Made by a program: the position numbers and the translations under genes
Shown: positions 24,024-33,515 of the stretch, piece by piece
Layout of the letters: the number at the start of each line of letters is the position of its first letter
How positions within the stretch are numbered: the stretch's first letter is position 1
Source: JAZIHH01 sp036678685
Lineage (GTDB): Bacteria > Bacillota > UBA4882 > UBA10575
Assembly (NCBI GenBank): GCA_036678685.1
Contig: JAZIHH010000016.1
Location: 20,557 to 84,556, forward strand
DNA: 64,000 nucleotides
Direction of reading: 5' to 3'
The notes under the pieces: model-generated
What the model was told of the DNA's origin: nothing
Database searches by the model: none
What the model saw: the letters and a program-made list of their open reading frames with translations, nothing else

Positions 24024-25022
24024 CTATTTGAACCAAGGGTTTTTTCTCTGTTTGGCGTCAAAATGATCCGAAGGGATGGTTCCGGCGGAAGAAAGCCGGG
24101 AAACCTGGTCTTCGCTTAAAGTGAGTCGGAGAGCTCCCATATTCTCCGCTAGTTGTTCCCGTCTACTCACGCCAATAATCGGAATAACCCGCGGCTCACT
24201 TTGCATGAGCCAAGCCAGTACCACCTGGTTGGGCGTAGCCCCCAGTTCGGCGGCGACCGTCCGGAGAACGGTCAGACGGTTTTGGTTCTCTGGCGACTGG
24301 TACCTAGGAGGAAGAGAAGATCCCGGCTGGTTATAAATCCCCCCGAGGAGGGGAGAATAAGCGAGAAGTTGCAGACCCCGGTTACGGCAAAAATCAAGTA
24401 GTTCCGGACTAGCCGCTACTTGGGGATCAAATTCCGCCCCAATTGACGGCATCAGGTACGACAAGCGTTGTTGAAGGCAACAGAATTCTGGCCATCCTCT
24501 GCTGCGGGAAAGATTTTGCGCTTCTACCAGGCGCCAGGTCATAAAATTACTGGCGCCAATATAACGGACTTTTCCCGCCTTAACCAACCGGGCAAAAGCC
24601 TCCATACTTTCCTCCAACGGTGTTTCTCTATCGTCATGATGCATGTAATAAAGATCGATTGTTTCTAGACCAAGACGTTTCAGGCTTCTTTCACATTCCA
24701 TTTCGATTTGCTTAGCCCTAAGACCCATCCCCACTCCGTCGGCGGGAACGGGGAAACCAACCTTGGTGGCGATAAAAAGCCGGGAACGATTGCCGCGATC
24801 TTTCAGCCACCGGCCCAGGAGGGCTTCACTTTCCCCGCCTTGGCCGCCAGGAACCCAGGTGGCATAGTTGTTTGCCGTATCAATAAAGTTGCCCCCCATC
24901 TCCACATAATAATCCAGTAAACTGTAGGCGTCAGCCTGGTCAATCACTGTGCCAAAGTACATCGTTCCCAAACAGATCGGGCTAACCCCGGCGGTTTTTA
25001 TTAGGTACTGCTCCCTAAACAA
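24024..25022 (-). CDS. Aldo/keto reductase
   Basis: A 332-residue NAD(P)H-dependent oxidoreductase barrel. The catalytic residues are visible: Asp and Tyr in FIDTANNYATW, Lys in IATKVGF and His in YYMHHDD. The cofactor-binding end is PIIGVSRREQLAENMGAL. It starts with TTG at 25022, after GAGGAG, four bases past the GH31 stop, so the pair is one operon. It may reduce or oxidise the sugar released by the glycosidase. The substrate is not known. Confidence 0.9.
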   Translation of the reverse strand: MFREQYLIKTAGVSPICLGTMYFGTVIDQADAYSLLDYYVEMGGNFIDTANNYATWVPGGQGGESEALLGRWLKDRGNRSRLFIATKVGFPVPADGVGMGLRAKQIEMECERSLKRLGLETIDLYYMHHDDRETPLEESMEAFARLVKAGKVRYIGASNFMTWRLVEAQNLSRSRGWPEFCCLQQRLSYLMPSIGAEFDPQVAASPELLDFCRNRGLQLLAYSPLLGGIYNQPGSSLPPRYQSPENQNRLTVLRTVAAELGATPNQVVLAWLMQSEPRVIPIIGVSRREQLAENMGALRLTLSEDQVSRLSSAGTIPSDHFDAKQRKNPWFK

Positions 25023-25025
25023 TTA

Positions 25026-28000
25026 CTACTCCTCCTCCGCTGAATAGATCAGATCATCCAGAGGTTTCCTTGCTTCATCAACCAAGCGGAAGAAAAAGCC
25101 CCACGACCGGTCGTTCCATTCCCTGTGAGCATCCTGTGTGCATTTGATCAAAATATGGTTGACACCCTTTTTCAACTGCACCGGGTATTCCACTGGTTTG
25201 GCAACACATTCGGCGACAACGGCGATCAAACGGTTATTTATCCAGAGTTTGAACCGGTCTTCACCCATTAATTGCACGATACACTCCTTGTCGGTCGGGG
25301 AATTGACAACACAAGCCGCATAAGCCAGTTTATACTCGGGTGTAGTACCCATCATATCGTTGAAGGTCCTTATCCCGAAAGCTTTTTCCAGATTAACATA
25401 GCCGAAACATTCGAAAGTATTGACCAAGATTTTTTTAATTCCTGCTTCTAGTTGGTCACTTTGCTGTTTTCCGGCTTGTTCCGGGGCAAAAACAGTATCA
25501 AATCCTTCCGGACCAGCTACTTTGTACGGACCGATTATCTTCCACCAACCGGCCCAGGCGCTTCCAAGCTGGATTTCTTTTCTTTCTTCCCCGTAGGGAG
25601 AGGCAATAATTACCGGTGTCATACTCCTTACTGTAAAGGCCTTTCCCTCCACAGTTAAATTAAAATATACTGTTCTCTCTTCACCCGGGGCAAGCTCGAA
25701 TTCTTCACCATCTACCGCTTTGACATGCCAGCCAGTTGCCGGTTGAACGACAGCCTTGACCACGACCGGGTGGGCCGTGGTATTGGCCAGGTAGATCCGT
25801 AGGAGATAACCAAAGGGTGCATCCATTTTTTCCATGTCATATCCGGTAAAAAAGACAGGGGTTAATTCCTCCTGCTCATCCCCGCCTCTTTCACCTATAC
25901 CCCTCATCTCGATGGAAACGGGAGTGGAGACGGATTGCCGGTCAAGCATTACGACTAATTGCCGTTTTGCTTTTTCATAACACCAGGCTCCAGCGTCCAG
26001 CTTCATCCCGTTTATGCTGATTTCGGCGGGACAATCGTAATCATGAAAACGGATAACAAAGGATCTTTCAGCCGGTAAGCCCGGATAACTGCCTTGAACC
26101 GGTGAAATCTCCAATTTTTTCTTTTTGTCATGGTAAGTAATCTTGGTTAGAGCAGCGTCTCCCTGTTCGTAATCATAGGTCTCTCCGTCATCTTCATAAA
26201 GCGTAAAGGACGCATCACTGCCGGGATAAACATGAAGTGTCAGCGGGTCCGAAAAACTCATACCGGTATGAAGAATCTCCGGACCGTGCGGGATAATCGA
26301 ACCGCCCCTAACAAACAGAGGAATCTTCCAAAGTGGGGCTTTCTCCGTAATCACCCCCGGCCCGGTATGTTTTTGTCCGTTCCAATAATCATACCAGGTT
26401 CCCTCCGGTAACCATACTTCTTTTTCCCGCTCGCCCTTTTTGGTAACCGGTGCCACCAATAAAGAAGGACCAGCCATAAATTGATGGTTATAGGCGGCCG
26501 CCTGCTCGTCCCCGGGGAATTCAATAAACATAGCTCTCATAAATGACAAACCGGTTTTTGTGGTTTCGTACGCCAATGAATAGATATAGGGCATCAACCG
26601 GTAACGCAAGTTGAGGTAGTCACGGATTATTCTTTCCGCCTCCGGGCCGAAACTCCAAGGTTCATTCCCCGGTCTGGTGCCATGGGTACGGAAAAGCGGA
26701 CAGAACGTTCCAAATTGTATCCATCTTATATACAACTCCGGTTCATAAAAATCAGTAGTCATCCAACCGCCAATATCCGTTGTCCAATATGGCTGCCCGG
26801 AAAGACAGACCTGTTGGCCGGTGACCACTTGATCTTCCAATACTTCCCAAGACGGATCAATATCCCCCGACCATAAAGTGCTCCCGTACCTTTGAATACC
26901 GGCATAGGCCGTACGGGCCAAGCAAAACACCCGCCGGTTCGAGACGGAACGCTGGCCGTCGTACAACGCTTTATTCCACAGGGTGGAATAGATATTATGC
27001 ACCTTTTCGCGCGGGCCCAGGTAATGGGGTGTAGTGCTGGGCGGATGTGTATCCAGTTCGCCCATGTCAGTCCAGTAGCCAACCATACCCTGCCTAAAAA
27101 GGGGTTCAATCTTTTTCCACCAGACTTTACGGGCGCCAGGATGGGAAAAATCCACCGCATGCCGGATCCCGTCGGGTGGCCAATCATCAGGCAAATCCGC
27201 GGGATCCCACGTTATCAGATAACCCGGCTCGGCGAAATCTTTATAATGCGGGGATTCCTGGTGCATGTAGGGATGTTGGGCCAGAAGCAGGTGAAAACCC
27301 ATGGTTTTCAGTTCCCGGGCCATTCCCTCCGGATCCGGCCAGTACCGCCTAACCCAGTCCAAATCGCCGAAATATCTGAACCAGCACCAATCGATCACCA
27401 AAACATCGCCGGGAAGGCCTTTTTGCCGGTACCGGCGGCCGATTTCTACCAATTCTTCCTGGGTTTTATAGCGATTTTTCGACTGGATCCAGCCGTAAGC
27501 CCATTTGGGAAGGAGCGGCGGGTAACCGGTCAAATCGCAATAGCCCCGGATGAGCCGCTTATAGTCGGGCCCGTAAATAATAAACAGGTCCATGTCGCCG
27601 CCTTCAGTCAGGATCGCCATGCGTTCAGGATGATCCTCCCCGGAATGCTGAGCCGTTGGCCAGGGACCTTCCGGCTTGGCATACCTGGTACAGGCGGCAG
27701 GCCGGGCTTTACCTAGAGCGAATCGGCTGGCCCAGGAGGAATTAAGAAGCACTCCGTATCCGCCGGAGGTCATCAGAAAAGGAATCCCTCCATTGCCACT
27801 ATAACGATACCCGTCCCATTGTTGCCACATACGCCGTTCCTGATCTCTCAGGTTAAGGGTAGGGCTTGTCCCCTGGCCTAGACCGTAGACCTGGATACCA
27901 GCCGGCAGTTTAAACCGTTGGATGGCCTTTTCCCCGTTCCATTCTAGGCTGTCACCAGGGGGAGTAGCTAACACGTTACCTGCCATATTGTCTTTCACTT

Positions 28001-28271
28001 CAATCCAGAAGGGATCAAAGTAAACCGCCACGCTGAGTTCACCACCGGCCAGCCGGATACAATGTTCATCCGTTTCTATTCGTACCGTAATTGAAGGAAA
28101 TTCCTTTTTTTCCACAACAAAGGACTCGACAGGACAAAACTCTTTTTCTGTTGTTGACCACAGCCTTAAAATATTTGTCCCCGCCCATTGCAGACGAAGC
28201 CGGATCTGCCCGCTGGCCATCTCTATCCCGTTGTCGATCGTTTCGTAGTGATCAATTTTTGTTATTTTCAA
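25026..28271 (-). CDS. GH31 family glycoside hydrolase with C-terminal extension
   Basis: A 1081-residue enzyme, about 300 longer than typical GH31 alpha-glucosidases or alpha-xylosidases. The N-terminal beta-sandwich is followed by the barrel. The nucleophile is D402 in GYWTDMGELD and the likely acid is D470 in LWSGDIDPSW. The RWIQFGTFCPLFRTHGT segment resembles alpha-xylosidase-type members. From about residue 775 there is an extra part: a NEW3-like sandwich (LANTTAHPVVVKAVVQPATGW) and a last module ending QLKKGVNHILIKC, resembling sugar-binding beta-sandwiches. No signal peptide, so it acts in the cytoplasm on imported glycosides. The TTG start at 28271 follows AAGGGGTG. Confidence 0.9.
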   Translation of the reverse strand: MKITKIDHYETIDNGIEMASGQIRLRLQWAGTNILRLWSTTEKEFCPVESFVVEKKEFPSITVRIETDEHCIRLAGGELSVAVYFDPFWIEVKDNMAGNVLATPPGDSLEWNGEKAIQRFKLPAGIQVYGLGQGTSPTLNLRDQERRMWQQWDGYRYSGNGGIPFLMTSGGYGVLLNSSWASRFALGKARPAACTRYAKPEGPWPTAQHSGEDHPERMAILTEGGDMDLFIIYGPDYKRLIRGYCDLTGYPPLLPKWAYGWIQSKNRYKTQEELVEIGRRYRQKGLPGDVLVIDWCWFRYFGDLDWVRRYWPDPEGMARELKTMGFHLLLAQHPYMHQESPHYKDFAEPGYLITWDPADLPDDWPPDGIRHAVDFSHPGARKVWWKKIEPLFRQGMVGYWTDMGELDTHPPSTTPHYLGPREKVHNIYSTLWNKALYDGQRSVSNRRVFCLARTAYAGIQRYGSTLWSGDIDPSWEVLEDQVVTGQQVCLSGQPYWTTDIGGWMTTDFYEPELYIRWIQFGTFCPLFRTHGTRPGNEPWSFGPEAERIIRDYLNLRYRLMPYIYSLAYETTKTGLSFMRAMFIEFPGDEQAAAYNHQFMAGPSLLVAPVTKKGEREKEVWLPEGTWYDYWNGQKHTGPGVITEKAPLWKIPLFVRGGSIIPHGPEILHTGMSFSDPLTLHVYPGSDASFTLYEDDGETYDYEQGDAALTKITYHDKKKKLEISPVQGSYPGLPAERSFVIRFHDYDCPAEISINGMKLDAGAWCYEKAKRQLVVMLDRQSVSTPVSIEMRGIGERGGDEQEELTPVFFTGYDMEKMDAPFGYLLRIYLANTTAHPVVVKAVVQPATGWHVKAVDGEEFELAPGEERTVYFNLTVEGKAFTVRSMTPVIIASPYGEERKEIQLGSAWAGWWKIIGPYKVAGPEGFDTVFAPEQAGKQQSDQLEAGIKKILVNTFECFGYVNLEKAFGIRTFNDMMGTTPEYKLAYAACVVNSPTDKECIVQLMGEDRFKLWINNRLIAVVAECVAKPVEYPVQLKKGVNHILIKCTQDAHREWNDRSWGFFFRLVDEARKPLDDLIYSAEEE

Positions 28272-28344
28272 TCCTTTTCACCCCTTTTTACCGTTTTTAT
28301 CCGCCCCGGCCTGTTTTAGCGGACCTTTTACCCGTAAGAAAAAT

Positions 28345-28382
28345 AAAAGCAAAGGGGTTGTCAGCCATAGGCAACAACCCCT
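28345..28382 (-). terminator. Probable terminator after the solute-binding protein gene
   Basis: AGGGGTTGT / ACAACCCCT with a 12-base loop, followed on the minus strand by TTGCTTTTATTTTT. The imperfect T-run suggests partial read-through, which would let the ABC promoter also serve GH31, since no promoter is obvious in the 140-base gap. Confidence 0.6.
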
Positions 28383-28409
28383 ATGCTGACAAAACCAAGA
28401 CAAACCCGG

Positions 28410-29639
28410 CTACTTAGTGATCTCCCTTACTTTTCGCGCCGCGTCTTTCAGCGCCTGCTCAGGTGTTTTCACACCGGTCAGGGCTTCCTGCATCGCCGTA
28501 TAGATCGCTGTGGAAATTTGCGGCCATTCCGGGTGGGGACCTCTCGGCGCGGCATACTTCATTTGTTCGAGATGAGCCTCGTAGACGGGGTCACCCTTCC
28601 AGTAGGGAGCAGTCTCGGCAATTTTGGGCATGATGGGCAGGGAGCCAAACCGATACCAAAACTCGCCAATAATTTCGGGCTGGTAGAGCCAGGTGATAAA
28701 CTCCCACGCGGCATCAACGTTTTGCCCCTTAATAATGGCAATATTCACGCCACCCATGGCGGAAGCCTGTTTTTTGCGTCCCGGCAGCGGAGCCACCCTC
28801 CAGTTCAAGTCCGGTACTTCATCCCGCATGGGCGCCACACACCAGGGACCATTAATCATCATGGCGGCCTTTTCGGTTATAAACTGCACGCGGACCCCCG
28901 ACCACTGGTCCATGTTCAGAATTTCTCTGGAGACATAACCTTTCTGGACCCAGTCGACCCAAAGTTGAAGCGCTTCAATAGCTTCAGGGCGGTCCAGGTG
29001 GAGAATATCACCGCCGTTCTGTTGTAAGAATGGCAACCACTGGAAAGTACCCTCCTCGGAAGCCATTGCACAGACGGAGAGGCCGAATACCCCATCCCGG
29101 GTCAGCTTCGCAGCGTACTCGGTTAGCTCCTCCCAAGTTTTCGGCGGCCTGTCCGGATCAAGGCCGGCTGCTTTAAACATGTCCACATTGTAAAAGAGAA
29201 CCAGAGTATTGGTTTCAAAGGGTATACCGTACTGGCGACCTTCCCAGCTGGCGGACTGCCAGGGTCCGGGATAAAAATCTTCCGGTTCGTATTCCCAGGT
29301 GGCAATCTTGTCGGTCAGATCCTCCAAAGCCCCCATAGCTATATAGGTGGCATGATCCGGATTATCAATTAAGACAAGATCCGGCGGGGTTTTGCCCATG
29401 ATCGCCACTGTCAATTGTCTCTTGAACTCGGCGAAGGGAATAAATTTGGCGTCGATACTCACTCTGTTTTGTTCTTCGTTAAATTTATCAATATAAACAT
29501 AGAGTGCTGGATTATCAAGGGGGACATAAGACCAAAACTCAATAACTTCCCGTTGCTGGCCTCTTACTCCCAAATTCCAGGCAGAGCCAAAAAGGATGAA
29601 CAACCCCACAAGAAGCAAACCAATTTGCTTTCTCTTCAT
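28410..29639 (-). CDS. Sugar ABC transporter, extracellular solute-binding protein
   Basis: A 409-residue family-1 solute-binding protein (MalE/UgpB type). A signal segment occupies residues 4-27; there is no cysteine near its end, so no lipobox. The mature part has EFWSYVPLDNP, PDLVLIDNPDHATYIAMGALEDLTD and WEGRQYGIPFETNTLVLFYN, typical of oligosaccharide binders. Without a lipid anchor it would need an outer membrane or a membrane-retained signal to stay near the cell. GACAGGAGGG precedes ATG 29639. It is encoded after its two permeases. Confidence 0.92.
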   Translation of the reverse strand: MKRKQIGLLLVGLFILFGSAWNLGVRGQQREVIEFWSYVPLDNPALYVYIDKFNEEQNRVSIDAKFIPFAEFKRQLTVAIMGKTPPDLVLIDNPDHATYIAMGALEDLTDKIATWEYEPEDFYPGPWQSASWEGRQYGIPFETNTLVLFYNVDMFKAAGLDPDRPPKTWEELTEYAAKLTRDGVFGLSVCAMASEEGTFQWLPFLQQNGGDILHLDRPEAIEALQLWVDWVQKGYVSREILNMDQWSGVRVQFITEKAAMMINGPWCVAPMRDEVPDLNWRVAPLPGRKKQASAMGGVNIAIIKGQNVDAAWEFITWLYQPEIIGEFWYRFGSLPIMPKIAETAPYWKGDPVYEAHLEQMKYAAPRGPHPEWPQISTAIYTAMQEALTGVKTPEQALKDAARKVREITK

Positions 29640-29761
29640 TATTGTTAACCCTCCTGTCTCCTATTGATTGTTTATTAACCTTTCTGACGTCATCGGCCAT
29701 TGACTCTTAATCTGCTTATACCGGAAATCACCTCCTCATAATTTTTACGTAGCGATGACGG

Positions 29762-30589
29762 TCATTCTTTCAATCCTCCGATCAACAAGCCACCTTTAAT
29801 ATATCTTTGGAAGAAGATAAAGATCAGCACTACGGGGATGATGGCAATGGTGGAACTAGCCATTAACCGGTTATACCTAATGCCGTATTGGCCAATGGCA
29901 TTATAAATAGCGATGGTTACCGGCTGCATCTCGTTCCGGGAAAGAAAAGTAAGGGCAAACACAAATTCTCCCCAGCAAAATAAGAAGGTCAAAATGGCGG
30001 CGGCAACAATTCCCGGCTGGGCCAAGGGGATAATAATCCGCCACAGAGTGCCCCCGGAGGAACATCCATCAATCCTCGCCGCATCTTCCAGGGCTTTGGG
30101 TATTTTGAGAAAATAGGGCCGCAAGATCAAGATGACAAAGGGTAATTGCTGCATTACATTGGCGAGAATAACACTGATATACCTATTTAATAAGTCAATT
30201 TTGCTGAAAATAATGAAAAGGGGAAGGACCAGTGAGACATCGGGCAGAAACTGAAAAACCAGCAACAAAATGAGAAACAGCTGAAGTCCTCTAATTTTAA
30301 AACGGGCTAAACCGTAGGCGGCCAGCACCCCCAGGATGATGGTGATCGTCATTGCGGAGAAAGCGATGATAAAACTGTTCCGCATATACCTTCCCATGGC
30401 CAGCCTGGTCAATACCTCATAATATTCATTAAAGGTCGGTTTGGTCGTTATTAGAATGGGTGGTGAAGTCACTACTTCGCCCGGCTGCTTAACGGAGGTC
30501 AAGACCATCCAGTAAAAAGGGAAAAGGAGGACTACCATAACAAACAGGCTTATCAGCATCAGTATTATCTTTTTCAGCGTCTTTTTCAT
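29762..30589 (-). CDS. Sugar ABC transporter permease (MalG type)
   Basis: A 275-residue protein with six membrane segments. The coupling motif is EDAARIDGCSSGGTLWRIIIPLAQPG, the EAA loop of MalG-like subunits. The start MKKTLKKIILML has GAGGAATAG just upstream, and the upstream permease ends two bases before it. No ATPase gene is in the cluster, so a shared MsmX-type ATPase elsewhere must power it. Confidence 0.93.
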   Translation of the reverse strand: MKKTLKKIILMLISLFVMVVLLFPFYWMVLTSVKQPGEVVTSPPILITTKPTFNEYYEVLTRLAMGRYMRNSFIIAFSAMTITIILGVLAAYGLARFKIRGLQLFLILLLVFQFLPDVSLVLPLFIIFSKIDLLNRYISVILANVMQQLPFVILILRPYFLKIPKALEDAARIDGCSSGGTLWRIIIPLAQPGIVAAAILTFLFCWGEFVFALTFLSRNEMQPVTIAIYNAIGQYGIRYNRLMASSTIAIIPVVLIFIFFQRYIKGGLLIGGLKE

Positions 30590-30591
30590 TT

Positions 30592-31548
30592 CTATTCCTC
30601 CATTTCTTCCCGGCTGGTAAGTGAGAGGTAAAAGGAGGTGACAATAAAGAGAATCAAAAGTAACAAAACATTTGCCGCCGCGCCCTGGCCAAAGTTGAGA
30701 TGGGCGAAGGAAAGCTTGTAAGCATACACAGGTAAAACCGTGGTGGCATTGACCGGTCCTCCGCCGGTCATCGCATAGATGAGACCAAATATTTTAAAAG
30801 TATAAATAAATCCGAGAAACAAAACAATCAGGATGGTGGGACGAAGCAAAGGAAGGGTAATATAATAAAACTTTTTAATAGCACCGGCACCGTCAATCGT
30901 CGCCGCTTCATACAGCTGCGGGGAAATAGCGGTCAAGCCCGGACTGATTAACATGGTGTTAAAGGAGATCCCTATCCAAATATTGGCAAGCATCACCCCA
31001 AAAAGAGCTTTATCCGGCTCGGCTAGCCAAGCAATACCCCTGGGGATTATTTTCAACCAGACCAGCAATTCATTGATTAAACCGTAATCACCACTGAGCA
31101 TCCACCGGAAGATGACACTAACGACAACCGTCGGAACCATCAAGGTTACCAGCAGCAACCCACGGAAAGTGCCGGCTAATGGGAACTCTAAATTAAAGAG
31201 CAAAGCCAGAGCAAAACCGATGACAAATTGAAAAAAAATACAACCAAGGGTAAAGACGAAGGAATTCTTCAAGACCAGAGGAAAGGTGGAGTCTTTGATT
31301 ACAGCCAGATAATTTCTTAAGCCGACAAAGTCCTTATTCGGTCTGAGCAGCGTAATGTGAGTAACATCCTGAATGCTTAAAATAAAGTTGTAGAGAAGAG
31401 GATAAACAAGCATGGCAAGGAGAAAGAGAAAAGCGGGAATAATCCAAATATAACCGGCAAAATGTTCATTTCTCCAAAAAGAACGTGACCTTTTCCGGCC
31501 AGTTCTAATTTTCCGGCCAACAATAAACTTGGGTTGTATATCAGCCAC
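30592..31548 (-). CDS. Sugar ABC transporter permease (MalF type)
   Basis: Partner permease of 318 residues with six membrane segments and the EAA loop EAATIDGAGAIKKFYYITLPLL. The GTG at 31548 is preferred: AAAAGGGGAGG lies five bases upstream, while the ATG at 31578 has no ribosome site and would add ten residues. It is the first gene of the importer operon, behind the promoter/operator at 31591-31644. Confidence 0.92.
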   Translation of the reverse strand: MADIQPKFIVGRKIRTGRKRSRSFWRNEHFAGYIWIIPAFLFLLAMLVYPLLYNFILSIQDVTHITLLRPNKDFVGLRNYLAVIKDSTFPLVLKNSFVFTLGCIFFQFVIGFALALLFNLEFPLAGTFRGLLLVTLMVPTVVVSVIFRWMLSGDYGLINELLVWLKIIPRGIAWLAEPDKALFGVMLANIWIGISFNTMLISPGLTAISPQLYEAATIDGAGAIKKFYYITLPLLRPTILIVLFLGFIYTFKIFGLIYAMTGGGPVNATTVLPVYAYKLSFAHLNFGQGAAANVLLLLILFIVTSFYLSLTSREEMEE

Positions 31549-31590
31549 TGGTACCTCCCCTTTTGTTAAAATTTCCAATCCTTTTTTCTC

Positions 31591-31644
31591 TTAACATTTA
31601 TTATTATTTACTATTATATTATCACATTTTAAGACTATCGTCAA
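31591..31644 (-). promoter_or_regulatory. Promoter with DeoR-type operator for the sugar importer
   Basis: Minus strand: TTGACG (31639-31644), 17 bases, TAATAT (31616-31621). TGATAA (31619-31624) overlaps the -10 and TGTTAA lies 28 bases downstream (31591-31596), the same geometry as at 23553-23606. Between them is the shared AAATAATAATAAATG. Confidence 0.7.
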
Positions 31645-31952
31645 GCAATTTTATCTATTCGATTACAATTTGTTGTATGTTGATAACGCCGCCTTTTTAC
31701 ACCCGCTTATTCAGCCGGGTTCTTAAAAACCGATGTCCTGGTGGTAACCGGCGATTACCGTATTTCCTGCCGTAACGTTATCACTTGTAAGCAGCGGTTC
31801 AGGAGCAGCGTGTACGGTGCTGCTGATGGTAATCGGTTTCCGTTCCCGGTGTATCGGAAGGGATTATCGCCAAGACGAGTTTTACTTATTCGCTTTCCTG
31901 TTTATCATTTATTATTATTTATTTTTATATCGAATGCCAACTCACCACCGGG
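31645..31952. other. Intergenic region with a second operator-like element
   Basis: At 31902-31940 (minus strand) TTGGCA, 17 bases, TAATAA is followed by the shared AAATAATAATAAATGATAA; the upstream TGATAA half is missing. It lies between the isomerase stop and the importer promoter. It may be a second, distal importer promoter with a leader of about 300 bases, or a decayed copy. A protein-like frame without a start codon (ISSTVHAAPEPLLTSDN, ending IAGYHQDIGF) occupies about 31727-31855; I do not recognise it. Confidence 0.45.
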
Positions 31953-32531
31953 TTATCTCTTCCACTTCGGGTTGTCGATAATTACAGGTTCGCCGTTTTC
32001 CTCAACAACCAGTTTCCTGAACCCTTTCTCGGCAATCGTACCGTAATCATGACCGGCATCCGCGCGGAAAACAAAAAAAGTGATTAAAGGGGTAGTCCCC
32101 GTATTAATACTACGATGGGCATATCTTGGTGGAACATATACGGTTTGCCCCGGAATCAATTTTTCCGCGGCCCAGTCTCCTTCCGGATTTTCCATTAAAA
32201 GATATCCTTGACCCCGTAAACAGTAGTAAACCTCCGCCGTCTCCAAAAGACTATGGTAATGGCCCTTTGTCATAAAATACTCATTACCCACTTTACCAGG
32301 GTAAACGATACTGGTCCCAAAAAGAAGGTTACTTGGGGTTTGTGAAAGGTCTAACTCATAGAATTCATAAACCGGATCTTGATAAACCTCAAGCAATTTG
32401 TCAAACGCTTTATCGTCCGCAAACATACCCTTTAGATCAGACAGATATCTTTTGGTGCTCGTTTTCTCCTTGGATAATCCAGTTTGCAAATCAAAGAAAA
32501 GGCTAAAAGGATTAACTGTTCTTTGATTCAT
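31953..32531 (-). CDS. Cupin-type glucose-6-phosphate isomerase
   Basis: A 192-residue cupin related to the archaeal-type phosphoglucose isomerase. The metal motif is TKGHYHSLLETAEVYYCLRGQGY (H91, H93, E97 or E100) with H139 in VPPRYAHRS. The start at 32531 follows AAGGAGGAATACC, so 27 residues of the longest open frame are excluded. It should interconvert glucose 6-phosphate and fructose 6-phosphate, but close relatives in sugar clusters may isomerise other aldose phosphates. It is the last gene of the four-gene operon starting at 35557. Confidence 0.85.
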   Translation of the reverse strand: MNQRTVNPFSLFFDLQTGLSKEKTSTKRYLSDLKGMFADDKAFDKLLEVYQDPVYEFYELDLSQTPSNLLFGTSIVYPGKVGNEYFMTKGHYHSLLETAEVYYCLRGQGYLLMENPEGDWAAEKLIPGQTVYVPPRYAHRSINTGTTPLITFFVFRADAGHDYGTIAEKGFRKLVVEENGEPVIIDNPKWKR

Positions 32532-32544
32532 ATGGTATTCCTCC

Positions 32545-33495
32545 TTAAATATTTTTGCGAAAATCGTTGGCCACCCGTTCCAGTTCCTTAAAGACTTCCG
32601 CAGTAAGTTCAATATGAAACACTTCTGCGATCACATGCGTCCAGCCGTGGATAAAATAGGTCCACCCATCCTCCACGTGGAGGTTCTTTCTTTCCTTTTG
32701 TTTTAGAGCCTGATGCATAAAATTAAGTTCACCGCGGTAATTTAATTCCCAAACCAGACTATGTTCCGGAAACTCAGCCTGATCGGTTAACGGCGAACCG
32801 GGGCGATCTTTCCCTAAACCGGTCGCATTTACGATTAAGGAATAGGGTTTAACCCTGTGCAGGATGGCATCGGCTTTTTCGGGTTCCGGGGTCAGATGAA
32901 ATTCCGCCGGGACGTCCGGATTGATCTTTTTTATGATCTCCTCGATCTTGGTTAACCGCGGTTGACTCCGGTTGCCCACAATCAATTTTGAGGGGATATT
33001 ATTACCCTTTTCTTTGTTCAGGAGATAGGAACTGATCGCAATCGCACTCCCGCCTGCCCCTAAAAGAAAGACTTCACCCCGGTGTTCCTGGAAAAACCGT
33101 GGCGGGATAAAAGCTTCCATGGCCAGACCACTGGTAATCGGATCTTTAGCGTGACCGGTTAAACGACCATTTTCCTTTGAGATACAAGAAAGTTCCCCAA
33201 ACATTTGGGCGTAGGGATCCAAATAATCAAAGAGATCTTTAGCTGCATTGTAAAGATCAATTTTATGAGTTGTCACCAAGGCGCCAAGAGATAATTCATC
33301 CTCTTTAATAAATTGGACCACATCCCGATAGGCTTGGGGTTCATCATGGATCTTGAGATCAATTCCTTTGATTACCGCATCCTTCAACCCCAAAACCTGT
33401 GCCCAACGGGGAAATAGTTTCATAATCGAGGATTTCGCCGTACTTACCCCAATAAAATAGATGGTGGGTTGCGTAGCTTTCGGTAGTAAATCCAT
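32545..33495 (-). CDS. Shikimate dehydrogenase-like oxidoreductase
   Basis: A 316-residue protein with the AroE layout. The N-terminal substrate domain has IYFIGVSTAKSSIMKLFPRW where AroE has GxPxxHSxSP, and VTTHKIDLY where AroE has VTxPxK. The NAD(P) domain has EVFLLGAGGSAIAISSYL and IVNATGLGKDRPGSPL. The shikimate-binding serines are altered and the usual NTD is replaced by HAKDP, so shikimate itself is unlikely; a polyol or cyclitol oxidation fits the context. No other aromatic-pathway gene is near. ATG 33495 follows AGGAAGGG. It lies between the phosphotriesterase-like gene and the cupin isomerase. Confidence 0.75.
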   Translation of the reverse strand: MDLLPKATQPTIYFIGVSTAKSSIMKLFPRWAQVLGLKDAVIKGIDLKIHDEPQAYRDVVQFIKEDELSLGALVTTHKIDLYNAAKDLFDYLDPYAQMFGELSCISKENGRLTGHAKDPITSGLAMEAFIPPRFFQEHRGEVFLLGAGGSAIAISSYLLNKEKGNNIPSKLIVGNRSQPRLTKIEEIIKKINPDVPAEFHLTPEPEKADAILHRVKPYSLIVNATGLGKDRPGSPLTDQAEFPEHSLVWELNYRGELNFMHQALKQKERKNLHVEDGWTYFIHGWTHVIAEVFHIELTAEVFKELERVANDFRKNI

Positions 33496-33515
33496 TATTA
33501 TCAACCCTTCCTTTC

